64,000 bases of DNA, taken from 21-14-0-10-47-8 sp966211455. Lineage in GTDB: Bacteria > Bdellovibrionota > Bdellovibrionia > Bdellovibrionales > Bdellovibrionaceae. The position numbers and the translations under genes were made by a program. Shown here piece after piece: positions 51,544-59,988 of the stretch (position 1 is its first letter; each line of letters starts with the position of its first letter). The stretch is from positions 23,820-87,819 of the forward strand of contig CBIHNI010000018.1 in NCBI GenBank assembly GCA_966211455.1. The letters run 5' to 3'. The notes under the pieces were generated by a model, which ran no database searches, was not told the origin of the DNA, and worked only from the letters and a program-made list of their open reading frames with translations.

Positions 51544-51987
51544 TTAAACCAAAGCGACAAACTGGCCGCTGAATTCGGCGCACAGTTTGTCAGCGATGAA
51601 GACCTGGGCCCGCATTAAAACGCGGGCTTTCTTTTTGGCGCCCAGGGCGGCGAAGAACTGCGCCCGCTCTTTGTCTGAATTCCACTGGGCTTCGATGCGG
51701 GCGTCTTGGTCGACGGGCGCCATGTACTTCATCTGGCCTTCGGAGATCACGATGTTGTTGGTGGTGATGGCGTGTTCACGCAAGCCGGATAAGAAAAGCC
51801 CGTAACAGGCGACAGCACCCGATGAATACAGGCTTCCGCCGAACATGGTTTGCTTGTGATTGACGTTGGGTTGAATTGGCAGTGTCAGTGACAGCTTGCC
51901 GTCAGTGATTTGCAGATCGCGGATTCCCATCTGTTTGGTGATTGGAATTTCGGTGGTCAGAAGTTTTTCTAATTCTTTGGCTGTCAT
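51544..51987 (-). CDS. Hotdog thioesterase (YiiD C-terminal domain type)
   Basis: The 147-residue product has the hotdog signature NVNHKQTMFGGSLYSSGAVACYGLF, with the helix after the MFGGS turn, and the strand region MKYMAPVDQDARIEA. It resembles the YiiD C-terminal thioesterase domain. It is cytosolic, with an unknown acyl substrate. Its start overlaps the stop of the deaminase gene (ATGA), so it is the second gene of a coupled pair. Confidence 0.8.
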   Translation of the reverse strand: MTAKELEKLLTTEIPITKQMGIRDLQITDGKLSLTLPIQPNVNHKQTMFGGSLYSSGAVACYGLFLSGLREHAITTNNIVISEGQMKYMAPVDQDARIEAQWNSDKERAQFFAALGAKKKARVLMRAQVFIADKLCAEFSGQFVALV

Positions 51988-52814
51988 CCCAGCTGATAGT
52001 GCTGGAGCAGTTTGCGTTTTTCAAGTTCCGTGTTCTGCGCCAAAGGCCCCGGGTCGTCTTGGAAATAAATGACCTCGAGCTGATCCGGGTCTTCCGCCAT
52101 ATCGACGATCATCCCCGCGCACATGCGACAAGGCTTCATCGAAGCATAGATCTTGGCGCCACGTGGAAGCTTTCCGCCATAGGTTTCATAGTACTTCATG
52201 ATCGCTGCGATCTCGGCATGCAGGGTTTTATTTTTCGAATTGTTATTCACCGCCCAGGACATCAGCTTGCCGTTGGGATCGACCACGAAGACCGCGATCG
52301 GACGATTGAAATCATGCAAGACTTCACCGCGTGGAATCTGATTGATCAAGCTGTGCAGATGGTACTGGGCTTCGATCGCATCGTGGATCCAGTCGGGTGC
52401 TTTCCATTCCAGCTTGAATTCGTGTTTGGATTTCAGGAAATGCTGATCCTTTGATCCAAGCTCGGTGATATCATTTGGGATCTCCATCACGTGATCACGC
52501 GGTGCGATCGAACCGGTCGCGCGTTTCGCTGCCAGTTGCACCATACCTTCAGACATCGGGGTCATCTTTTCGGTGGTGAAAATCCGATTGCGCAGAATAA
52601 AGAAAGATTGGTCCACGTACTCGTCGAAAAGAAATTGAATTAGCTTGGTGGTGGCGCAGATCGGCCCCATGATATGCAAAGGACAGCGCGAGAAATAGAG
52701 CCGATTTTGATGAATCACCCAGGCGTACTGATAATCAGCGCCATACAGCCGGTGCAGATCAAAAGCGACCTGCTCGGCAAGCTTTTCTTGAAGAGCCAAA
52801 TGACTGTCCTTCAT
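51984..52814 (-). CDS. Cytidine/deoxycytidylate deaminase-family protein
   Basis: The zinc-dependent deaminase signature lies in the last 80 residues: HAEIAAIMKYYE (zinc His and catalytic Glu) and KPCRMCAGMI (two zinc cysteines). The N-terminal 190 residues, including FLFDEYVDQSFFILRN, are an unfamiliar extension. The substrate is unknown; nucleotide, tRNA and Bd3614-type deaminases are possibilities. The start is uncertain: ATG at 52814 or 52841, and the open frame extends to 52964 over the divergent gene. It is coupled to the thioesterase gene downstream. Confidence 0.72.
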   Translation of the reverse strand: MKDSHLALQEKLAEQVAFDLHRLYGADYQYAWVIHQNRLYFSRCPLHIMGPICATTKLIQFLFDEYVDQSFFILRNRIFTTEKMTPMSEGMVQLAAKRATGSIAPRDHVMEIPNDITELGSKDQHFLKSKHEFKLEWKAPDWIHDAIEAQYHLHSLINQIPRGEVLHDFNRPIAVFVVDPNGKLMSWAVNNNSKNKTLHAEIAAIMKYYETYGGKLPRGAKIYASMKPCRMCAGMIVDMAEDPDQLEVIYFQDDPGPLAQNTELEKRKLLQHYQLG

Positions 52815-52923
52815 ACTGTTTCTACTATGAAATTTTCCCATTGAATCAGCAAGGCCCAAGATTCCCCAGCTTCGGTGTTCAGGTTGTTTGACTCTGATTT
52901 CCGGACCAGATATCCCAGTCGGC

Positions 52924-54522
52924 ATGCAAGAAGACAAGCCTTCAGTTGACATCGTGCTGAGCACCCTGAATTCCAGCTATAAGCACGCGGCCTTTGGCCT
53001 TCGCTACCTGTACGCGAATCTAGGCGATCTTCAGGCTCGGGCCCGCATTTCCGAGTTCACGATCCACCGCCCGGCCCAAGAAATCGTCGACGAGCTGACT
53101 TCCTACAATCCTAAAATCGTCGGCTTTGGCGTGTATATTTGGAATACCGAACAAACCCGCATGGTCGTCGAACTGATGAAGGCCCAGCACCCCGGCATCG
53201 TCATCGTCTTAGGCGGACCCGAGGTCAGTTACGAAACTGCGGCACAAAGAATATGTCAGATCGCTGATTATGTCATTTGTGGCGAGGCCGACTTTCTGTT
53301 CCGCGAATTCTGCAGCCAGTTTTTGCTTGAAAACACAAAACCCGACAAAAAAATCATCTCGGGTGCTTTGCCTGATATCACCAAGATCGTTTCGCCTTAT
53401 TCTTTCTACGCCGATAACGATATCCAAAATCGCATCGTCTATGTGGAAGCTTCGCGCGGCTGCCCTTACAAATGCGAATACTGTCTGTCCTCTTTGGATA
53501 AATCGGTGCGCAACTTTCCTTTGGATACTTTTTTGGCCGATCTTGAAATGCTGATCACCAAGGGCGTCAGACAGTTCAAGTTTATCGATCGCACTTTCAA
53601 CTTAAGCCCCAGCATCAGCACTCGCATTTTGCAATTTTTCTTGGATCGCATGGAGCTGGGACTTTTCCTGCATTTCGAAATGGTTCCGGACCGTTTGCCA
53701 GAAGAGCTGAAGGCTTTGATCTTAAAATTCCCTGCCGGTAGCCTGCAATTTGAAATCGGAGTGCAGACCTGGAACCCACAAGTCGCAGCCCTTGTCAGCC
53801 GCCGGCAGGATTACCAAAAAGTGCGCGAGAATCTGGCCTTCTTGCACCAAAACACCGGCGTGCACACGCATGTGGATTTGATCGCGGGACTGCCAGGTGA
53901 AACGGTGGAAAGCTTTGCGCAAGGTTTTGATCAATTGGCAGCTTTGAATCCGGATGAAATTCAGGTCGGTATTTTAAAGCGCCTGAAAGGCACCCCGATC
54001 ATTCGTCACGACCGCGAATGGGAAATGCTTTACGATCAGCTTCCGCCCTTTCAGATTTTAAGCAATAAGACCATGTCGTCGGATGTGCTTTTGAAATTCC
54101 AAAAGTTTTCGAAATACTGGGATCTGATCGCCAACAGCGGAAACTTCAAAGAAACATCCCAGCACATTCGGGAAAGAACGCAGGCCGAAGGCTTGTCACT
54201 TTTCTCGTTTTACTGGGATCTCACTGACTATTTAAACGAGCGTCACGAAACGGCGCACTCGATTCATTTGTTGAAGTTGTTTGAATCGTTGCTGGCTTAT
54301 TTTGAAGAGAAGAAGACCTGGCCGATGAAAGAGCTGCTGGCACGTGATTATCAACGGGGCCGACCAGGTTCTTTGCCACAGTTTTTGAGATCCAGCTTCA
54401 GCGCAGAAAACGATGCGCTCCCTTTGGCGGCGAAACAGCATTCGCATCTACCAAAACGCCAAAGGTTGCATCTAGAACAAAGAGATGGAGAAGGGAAAGC
54501 GGTCACTGGAAGCGCAACTTGA
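52924..54522 (+). CDS. B12-binding radical SAM protein
   Basis: An N-terminal cobalamin-binding-type domain (about 1-140; LSTLNSSYKHAAFGLRYLY, VIVLGGPEVSYE) is followed by a radical SAM domain with the 4Fe-4S cluster motif at Cys180, Cys184 and Cys187 in EASRGCPYKCEYC. The C-terminal third (about 370-500) resembles DUF4080 (KRLKGTPI, SNKTMSSDVL). The last 35 residues are basic and probably disordered. The substrate is unknown. I start at ATG 52924, which lacks a clear ribosome site; a TTG at 52888 is possible. It is divergent from the deaminase gene. Confidence 0.83.
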   Translation: MQEDKPSVDIVLSTLNSSYKHAAFGLRYLYANLGDLQARARISEFTIHRPAQEIVDELTSYNPKIVGFGVYIWNTEQTRMVVELMKAQHPGIVIVLGGPEVSYETAAQRICQIADYVICGEADFLFREFCSQFLLENTKPDKKIISGALPDITKIVSPYSFYADNDIQNRIVYVEASRGCPYKCEYCLSSLDKSVRNFPLDTFLADLEMLITKGVRQFKFIDRTFNLSPSISTRILQFFLDRMELGLFLHFEMVPDRLPEELKALILKFPAGSLQFEIGVQTWNPQVAALVSRRQDYQKVRENLAFLHQNTGVHTHVDLIAGLPGETVESFAQGFDQLAALNPDEIQVGILKRLKGTPIIRHDREWEMLYDQLPPFQILSNKTMSSDVLLKFQKFSKYWDLIANSGNFKETSQHIRERTQAEGLSLFSFYWDLTDYLNERHETAHSIHLLKLFESLLAYFEEKKTWPMKELLARDYQRGRPGSLPQFLRSSFSAENDALPLAAKQHSHLPKRQRLHLEQRDGEGKAVTGSAT

Positions 54523-54868
54523 GATCTCGATTTCGAACTTTCCCTGAACTTGAATGTGAGCGCGAAAGTGAGTTTGAATTTTCTCCGTAAGAACTCATCC
54601 AGTATACAACTCTTCGGTCGATAAATCCGGGTTTTCGAGCCTTGTCTCGATCTCTTCCAAAACAACGTAACAGAAACACATTTAGTCTAACCAGTACAGT
54701 TTCATCCAACACAGAAATACAACCAGTACAGTTTAAATTTCACCCAAAACGCTTGAATTCCCTCTGGAAAACTAGAGTCCTGACTCAAGTCGTAAGCACA
54801 GTGCGAGACACTTGCGGTAGCCGTTGTGTGGTGACATCATTAAGAGTGGAGACACATCAGGAGGTCCC
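54523..54868. other. 346-base gap upstream of the thiolase gene with a repeated 14-mer
   Basis: No coding sequence, RNA gene or convincing terminator is seen. The sequence AACCAGTACAGTTT occurs twice, at 54689-54702 and 54721-54734, 32 bases apart, about three helical turns. A related CCAGTATACAAC is at about 54599. Such spacing would suit a regulator binding on one face of the DNA. GGAGG at 54859-54863 serves the thiolase gene. Confidence 0.5.
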
Positions 54869-56143
54869 ATGAAAGCCACTCAGAAAGTCGCAATCATTGG
54901 TGGATTGCGCACCCCATTTACGAAATCATCCGGTCATTATTCTCGAGTCACCAATCAAGAAATGATGACGACCGTTCTGCAAGCCATGGTCGACAAATAC
55001 AAACTGCAAGGAAAGCTGCTCGGGGACTGCGCTTTCGGCGGAGTCATGAATCACTCGTCTGATTGGAATCTGTCTCGTGAAGTGGTGTTGGGAACAACAC
55101 TGCACCCGGATACGCCGGCTTACAACGTTCAGCGTGCTTGCGGCACCAGTCTCGAGACCACCAATCACCTGGCAATGAAAATCGCTTTAGGACAGATGGA
55201 TGTCGGTATCGCTGGCGGTGTGGACACCAACAGCGATCTGCCCGTCGAATTCCAGCGTGAGTTTTCATGGAAACTTTTGGATACCCGAAAAGCGGGCACA
55301 CCGATCGATAAGGTGCTCAGCCTTTTGAAAATCACGCCTCATGATTTGAAGCCTGTTTTCCCGGCCGTGCGCGAGCCCCGTACTGGCAAGTCAATGGGCG
55401 AACACACCGAATTGATGGTGCAAGAATGGAAGATCTCTCAGCGCGAGCAAGACGAGCTGTCTTTGGTGAGCCATAAAAATGCGGCCAAAGCTTACGAAGA
55501 AGGTTTCTACAAAGATCTTCTGGTTGAATTCAAAGGTCTGCAAAAAGATACTTTCGTTCGTCCCGACACATCGATGGAAAAATTGACGAAGCTGAAACCA
55601 GCTTTTGATTTTTCTGGAAAAGGATCGATCACAGCGGGGAACGCAAGCCCACTGACGGATGGGGCTTCCGCTGTCCTGCTGGCATCAGACAAGTACGCGC
55701 AGGAAAACAATCTGCCGGCGCTAGCGCATTTTGTGGATTGCCAAGCAGCGGCCGTTGATTTCGTGCATGGTGAAGGTCTTTTGATGGCGCCAACGATGGC
55801 GGTGTCGCAGCTTTTGGAAAGAAACAACCTGACTTTGCAAGATTTCGATTTCTATGAAATCCATGAAGCTTTTGCGGGCCAAGTGCTTTGCACACTGAAA
55901 GCTTGGGAAGATGCGGACTATTGCAAACGCAAATTGGGCCGCGACAAGCCCTTGGGATCCATCGATCGCAGCAAAATGAATGTCAAAGGCGGAAGCGTGG
56001 CTTTGGGTCACCCGTTCGGCGCCACCGGTGCACGTATCGTGGCTTCTTTAGCGAAGATGATTCATCAGAAGGGATCAGGCCGCGGCTTGATCTCGATTTG
56101 TACTGCCGGCGGTATGGGCGTCGCTGCGATTATCGAAAAATAA
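54869..56143 (+). CDS. Acetyl-CoA acetyltransferase (thiolase, FadI/FadA-like)
   Basis: Thiolase catalysing either the last step of fatty acid beta-oxidation or acetoacetyl-CoA cleavage. The nucleophilic cysteine is in NVQRACGTSLE (about residue 91). The other catalytic residues are in EIHEAFAGQ, GHPFGATGAR and the C-terminal ICTAGGMG. The 424-residue length resembles FadI more than the 390-residue PhbA type. The start at 54869 follows GGAGG. It could also take acetoacetyl-CoA made from the leucine pathway product acetoacetate, but no CoA transferase is seen here. Confidence 0.92.
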   Translation: MKATQKVAIIGGLRTPFTKSSGHYSRVTNQEMMTTVLQAMVDKYKLQGKLLGDCAFGGVMNHSSDWNLSREVVLGTTLHPDTPAYNVQRACGTSLETTNHLAMKIALGQMDVGIAGGVDTNSDLPVEFQREFSWKLLDTRKAGTPIDKVLSLLKITPHDLKPVFPAVREPRTGKSMGEHTELMVQEWKISQREQDELSLVSHKNAAKAYEEGFYKDLLVEFKGLQKDTFVRPDTSMEKLTKLKPAFDFSGKGSITAGNASPLTDGASAVLLASDKYAQENNLPALAHFVDCQAAAVDFVHGEGLLMAPTMAVSQLLERNNLTLQDFDFYEIHEAFAGQVLCTLKAWEDADYCKRKLGRDKPLGSIDRSKMNVKGGSVALGHPFGATGARIVASLAKMIHQKGSGRGLISICTAGGMGVAAIIEK

Positions 56144-56165
56144 TCGCAGCCGGTTGCTTCAAAAA

Positions 56166-56189
56166 GAAGGGCTCTTACAAGAGCCCTTC
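56166..56189 (-). terminator. Terminator overlapping the end of the GST gene
   Basis: Perfect 11-base arms (56166-56176 and 56179-56189) with a two-base centre. On the minus strand it is followed by TTTTT. The GST stop codon and its last four codons lie inside the stem. It may also stop transcription of the converging thiolase gene. Confidence 0.8.
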
Positions 56190-56801
56190 GCTTTTCAGCG
56201 CTTGATGAACCGAAGGATGGGTTTTCATTTTCTCCATGTAACCCATCAACACAGGCCACTTGGTCATATCGATTTGCAAGACGCCATGCCAGTTCAGGAT
56301 CGTGAAGGCATAAGCATCAACGGCCGAAAACTTTGAACCCAACATGAAGGGTTGATCTTTCAAAACAGACGACAAGAAATCGAATTGACGGCTTAAGCCC
56401 GCTTTGTAATTTACTTTCAACTCGTCGGTCACTTTTTTGTCGGTGTGGAAACGATCGGCCGCAAACAAGAATCCCAAACCTTTGTGCAAGTCTGTCGCAA
56501 CAAAGTTCAATTTTTCGTTGGCCTGATAGCGTTCCCAAGTTCCATACTTTGGCAGCAAATGTTTCTCGGGGAACTGATCCGAAATGTACTGAAGAATGAT
56601 CGCGTTTTCGGTCAAAATTTTTCCGTCATCGGTTTGCAAAACTGGAACTTTCGATTTCGGATTGATCTTATTGAAGTCTTCGCCCTTTTCGTTCGTCTTT
56701 GTTTTCATGTCGATACGGATCGCTTCGAATTTCGCTCCGGTCTCGAACAAAAGAATGTGAGGGGCTAAAGAGCAGGCACCCGTTGCAAAATACAATTTCA
56801 T
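56175..56801 (-). CDS. Glutathione S-transferase family protein
   Basis: The 208-residue product has the beta-class N-terminus MKLYFATGACSLAPHI (catalytic Cys10 region) and the thioredoxin-like motif KVPVLQTDDG with LTENAIILQYI. The helical C-terminal domain follows. It is probably cytosolic. Beta-class members conjugate glutathione or act as thiol reductases. A role as maleylacetoacetate isomerase for the hpd-hmgA pathway is conceivable but unlikely, because that enzyme is zeta-class. Confidence 0.88.
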   Translation of the reverse strand: MKLYFATGACSLAPHILLFETGAKFEAIRIDMKTKTNEKGEDFNKINPKSKVPVLQTDDGKILTENAIILQYISDQFPEKHLLPKYGTWERYQANEKLNFVATDLHKGLGFLFAADRFHTDKKVTDELKVNYKAGLSRQFDFLSSVLKDQPFMLGSKFSAVDAYAFTILNWHGVLQIDMTKWPVLMGYMEKMKTHPSVHQALKSEGLL

Positions 56802-56868
56802 GGAAATTCTCCTTTGATTGGTTTCACAGAACAGAACTGAAGACTATCCAGTTTTCCGGGGATCGTCC

Positions 56869-57504
56869 TTACTTTTTTATTTTCGCTAGATCCGCTTCGC
56901 GCCATAGATGTAAAGCTATCACCGTTTGATACGGCGCAAACTTCTTCTCGAACTTCTTTAACTCTTTGGCCGTTGGCATTTTGCGTTTGCGCTTCCAAAC
57001 CTGAAAACCTTTACGCACGCCAAAGTCATCGACCGGCCATACATCCAGACGGCCCAGCTGAAAAATCAAAAGCATCTCGACCGTCCAACGCCCGACCCCA
57101 TAGATCTGCGTCAGACGCTTGACGATCTCTTCGTTGGAAAGCTTCACGATTTCTTTCGATGTCGGAACGACCCCAAGATCCGCATGAGCCGCGATATCTT
57201 TGATCGCTTTGGTTTTCGACATGGAAAATCCACAGCCGCGCAAAGTCTCACTGGGAAAGGCCAAAAGCTCTTTGTGGGATGGAAATTTCTGATAAGGAAA
57301 ATGCGATAGCATCCGATTCAAAATCGTTTCCGCCGCTTTGCCGTGCAGCTGCTGATGCGCGATCGCCCGCACCAGGGACTCGAAGGGAGATCTTTCCATC
57401 AAAGGATTGAACTTCACCTTGTGCCGATTCAGCAGCGCCTTGATCTCGGGATCTTTCGATAAAGCACGCTTCGCTTTTTGATACAGCTTCGGATCATAAC
57501 TCAT
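56869..57504 (-). CDS. AlkA-like DNA-3-methyladenine glycosylase II
   Basis: HhH-GPD base-excision repair enzyme that removes alkylated bases. The helix-hairpin-helix region is IYGVGRWTVEMLLIF (about residues 134-148). The catalytic aspartate is in VWPVDDFGVRKG (Asp159 or Asp160). There is no iron-sulfur cluster motif. The 211-residue length lacks the N-terminal domain of E. coli AlkA and matches the compact MAG-like forms. The gene overlaps the flavin reductase gene by 11 bases. Confidence 0.9.
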   Translation of the reverse strand: MSYDPKLYQKAKRALSKDPEIKALLNRHKVKFNPLMERSPFESLVRAIAHQQLHGKAAETILNRMLSHFPYQKFPSHKELLAFPSETLRGCGFSMSKTKAIKDIAAHADLGVVPTSKEIVKLSNEEIVKRLTQIYGVGRWTVEMLLIFQLGRLDVWPVDDFGVRKGFQVWKRKRKMPTAKELKKFEKKFAPYQTVIALHLWREADLAKIKK

Positions 57505-58567
57505 AAGGCATGGCTCTTTCGTATTGAACAGGCCATTTGATTTCTGCTCCCAGCTTCTGTGCGGCCCGCAATGGCCACTGCGGATCCCGCAACAGCTCGC
57601 GTCCCAAGAAAATCACGTCGGCCTTTTGATCGACAAGAATAGATTCCGCTTGTTCGGGCTTTGTGATCAACCCTACGGCCCCGGTTGGCATTTGACAGAC
57701 TTCGCGAATGCGATTCGCAAAAGGAACCTGGTACATAGGTTTGTTTTCGATTTTCTGTTCTGGCGATAAGCCGCCGCTGGAGACATCGATCAAATCCGCG
57801 CCGCGCTTTTTCAGCTCGTGACAAAATTGGACGCTTTGTTCGATGTCCCAACCACCCGGCACCCAATCCGACCCCGAGATGCGCACAAAAACCGGCAGAT
57901 CCTGCGGCCAGGCTTTGCGAAGCGCTTCGAAAACCCGCAGCGGAAAGCGCATGCGATTTTCCAGCGAGCCACCGTGCGAATCGCTGCGATGATTTGAAAG
58001 CGGCGACAAAAATTCGTGAAACAAATATCCATGCGCCATATGCGCCTCGATCACTTGGACGCCAATCTTGCGAGCCCAACCCGCGGCTTTCACAAAATCA
58101 CTTTCCACTTTGGCCATATCGGCTTCGGTCATTTCTTTTGGTGTCCGGAAATTGGGTTTGTAAGGAACCGCACTGGGGGCGACCGTGGGCCATCCGCCTT
58201 GCTCGTCCGATAAAGGTTTGCCACCTTTCCACGGCGCCGCCGTTCCCGCCTTGCGACCGGCATGCGCCAGCTGCATGGCACTGATCGCCCCTTGCGAATG
58301 AATAAATTCGATCGTTGGCCGCAAGGTCTCTGCATGAGCCTCGCTCCAAATCCCCAAATCATCCGGCGAGATGCGACCTTCCGGCGAAACGGCAGCCGCT
58401 TCGGTCATCACAAGTGCCGCACCACCTTTGGCAAATCCGCCCAAATGAACCAGATGCCAAGGTTGGGCGATGCCCTCCTGGGCCGAATACTGACACATCG
58501 GCGAAACGAAAATGCGATTTTTGAATTTGAGCTGGCGCAACTGGTAGGAAGAAAAAAGAGATGACAT
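57494..58567 (-). CDS. namA: Old-yellow-enzyme family NADPH:flavin oxidoreductase (YqjM-like)
   Basis: FMN-dependent ene-reductase reducing activated C=C bonds. NRIFVSPMCQYSA contains the redox-tuning cysteine of the YqjM group; AMQLAHAGRKA gives the substrate-binding His pair region, and VIEAHMAHGYLFHEFLSP continues the barrel. VFVRISGSDW and LGRELLRDP bind FMN phosphate. The 357-residue length is normal. It is divergent from an RluA gene and overlaps the glycosylase gene downstream. Confidence 0.92.
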   Translation of the reverse strand: MSSLFSSYQLRQLKFKNRIFVSPMCQYSAQEGIAQPWHLVHLGGFAKGGAALVMTEAAAVSPEGRISPDDLGIWSEAHAETLRPTIEFIHSQGAISAMQLAHAGRKAGTAAPWKGGKPLSDEQGGWPTVAPSAVPYKPNFRTPKEMTEADMAKVESDFVKAAGWARKIGVQVIEAHMAHGYLFHEFLSPLSNHRSDSHGGSLENRMRFPLRVFEALRKAWPQDLPVFVRISGSDWVPGGWDIEQSVQFCHELKKRGADLIDVSSGGLSPEQKIENKPMYQVPFANRIREVCQMPTGAVGLITKPEQAESILVDQKADVIFLGRELLRDPQWPLRAAQKLGAEIKWPVQYERAMPYEL

Positions 58568-58607
58568 AGTTCGTGATCATCCTCCTTTCCTTTGAGAGGA
58601 TCAAGCA

Positions 58608-59264
58608 ATGAACCCATCACAGAAAATTCAGATCCTGGTCGAACAACCCGAATGGATTGCGGTGAACAAACCTGCCGGCCTTTCCGTGCACAACGAAGAA
58701 GATGCGACCAATTTGCTACAGGCTTTGAAATCTCAGCTGGGAACGGCATCCTTGTATCCCGTGCATCGCTTGGACAAAGAAACAAGCGGCATCCAAATTT
58801 TGGCTCTGACAGATCAGGCCGCAAGCGATTTGGCCAAACAGTTCCAAGAACGAAGTGTATCGAAATTTTATGAAGGAGTTTGCGCCGGAAAACTTGCCGC
58901 CACCGGAAGCTGGACCGATCCTTTGAGCGACAAAGCTGAAGGTGCAAAAAATCCCGCAGGCCTGGTGGCCGATCGCAAAGCCTGTGAGACCGATTTTAAA
59001 CTTTTAAAACAATCCGAGTATTTTTCTTGGGTGCAGTTTCAAATTCATACCGGTCGTCAGCATCAGATTCGAAAACACTGTGCCCTTCACGGTCGCGCCT
59101 TGATCGGCGATCCGCGCTATGGAAACCCAAAATACAATCAGAAAATCTCTGACATTTATCACTTTCGGCGCATGGCTTTGCATTCGTCTCATCTGGTCAT
59201 CAGCGGAATTGAAATCTCCTGCGACGCTCCTTCTGATTTTCTTTCTCTGTTTCCAAAAAATTGA
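58608..59264 (+). CDS. RluA-family pseudouridine synthase
   Basis: Converts specific uridines to pseudouridine in rRNA or tRNA. The catalytic motif is PVHRLDKETSG (Asp56). VQFQIHTGRQHQIRKHC and LIGDPRYGN are further family motifs. No S4 domain is present, so at 218 residues it is of the short RluA/TruC kind; the target site cannot be predicted. It starts 41 bases from the divergent ene-reductase gene. Confidence 0.9.
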   Translation: MNPSQKIQILVEQPEWIAVNKPAGLSVHNEEDATNLLQALKSQLGTASLYPVHRLDKETSGIQILALTDQAASDLAKQFQERSVSKFYEGVCAGKLAATGSWTDPLSDKAEGAKNPAGLVADRKACETDFKLLKQSEYFSWVQFQIHTGRQHQIRKHCALHGRALIGDPRYGNPKYNQKISDIYHFRRMALHSSHLVISGIEISCDAPSDFLSLFPKN

Positions 59265-59296
59265 TACGTTTCCTGACATTAGGAGGACGTATCTAA

Positions 59297-59812
59297 ATGA
59301 AAAAATCATCACTCACAAAATCCCTGTTCTGTGCATCTCTGCTTTTCTCTTCAAGCTTCGCATTTGCCGCTGTGAATGCCGAACGCATGTCTCACACTTC
59401 TGAATTCATGATCAGCCAGCATTTCAGCCCGGGCGAAGAAGTTTATTTCCAATGCGATAGCGCCGAAAACAAAATCGAAACCCAGCTTGAAGACATGGGC
59501 GCCATGAATGTTTCAGTCCGCTGCAGCGGCGGCATCGACGCCAATATGCCACCATCGACTTGGGGGCCGATCTGGATCACGGCGTCTTACCAAACTCTCC
59601 ACCCAGCGGCCACTGGCACCACAAACACCGAATCCGCCGAATGGACAGCGGTGAAAATTCACAGCTTTGATAATTGCTACTTGATGAGCGAAGTCTTCGA
59701 AAACGTAAAAGGCAATTTCACAATGCAAGACGTATCGGCAACCTCCCGCTGCATGAACGCAGGCTCTTCATACAGACTGCAGATGACGACTTTGGTTCCT
59801 GCGGTTCACTAG
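59297..59812 (+). CDS. Exported protein of unknown function
   Basis: The 171-residue product has a signal peptide cleaved after AFA (about residue 24). The mature part is beta-rich and contains four cysteines (YFQCDSAE, VRCSGGID, DNCYLMS, SRCMNAG) that could form two disulfides. I do not recognise the family. TAGGAGG lies upstream of the ATG. The gene ends just before a branched palindrome. Confidence 0.75.
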   Translation: MKKSSLTKSLFCASLLFSSSFAFAAVNAERMSHTSEFMISQHFSPGEEVYFQCDSAENKIETQLEDMGAMNVSVRCSGGIDANMPPSTWGPIWITASYQTLHPAATGTTNTESAEWTAVKIHSFDNCYLMSEVFENVKGNFTMQDVSATSRCMNAGSSYRLQMTTLVPAVH

Positions 59813-59836
59813 GATTATTGGATTTGAAGTGCTCTT

Positions 59837-59901
59837 CTCTCAGTTCCGGTAAACCGTCGGCTTCGCCGGTTTTGCGCGGCCGGCGAGGCCGGAATTGAGA
59901 G
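59837..59901. repeat. 65-base branched palindrome
   Basis: Outer arms CTCTCAGTTCCGG (59837-59849) and CCGGAATTGAGAG (59889-59901) pair with one mismatch. The inside holds a further hairpin (CGGC-TTC-GCCG, near 59858-59868) and a GGCCGGC-rich stretch. It lies between two converging genes and lacks a T-tract, so it may be an REP-like element, a structured RNA end, or a terminator. Confidence 0.55.
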
Positions 59902-59988
59902 GAAAGACCTCTTCGTGACTTGAAGGACCTTCGCCCCGAGACCTCGAACGACACAGATGATACGCAACGAACCACGCGGTCGAAGACT

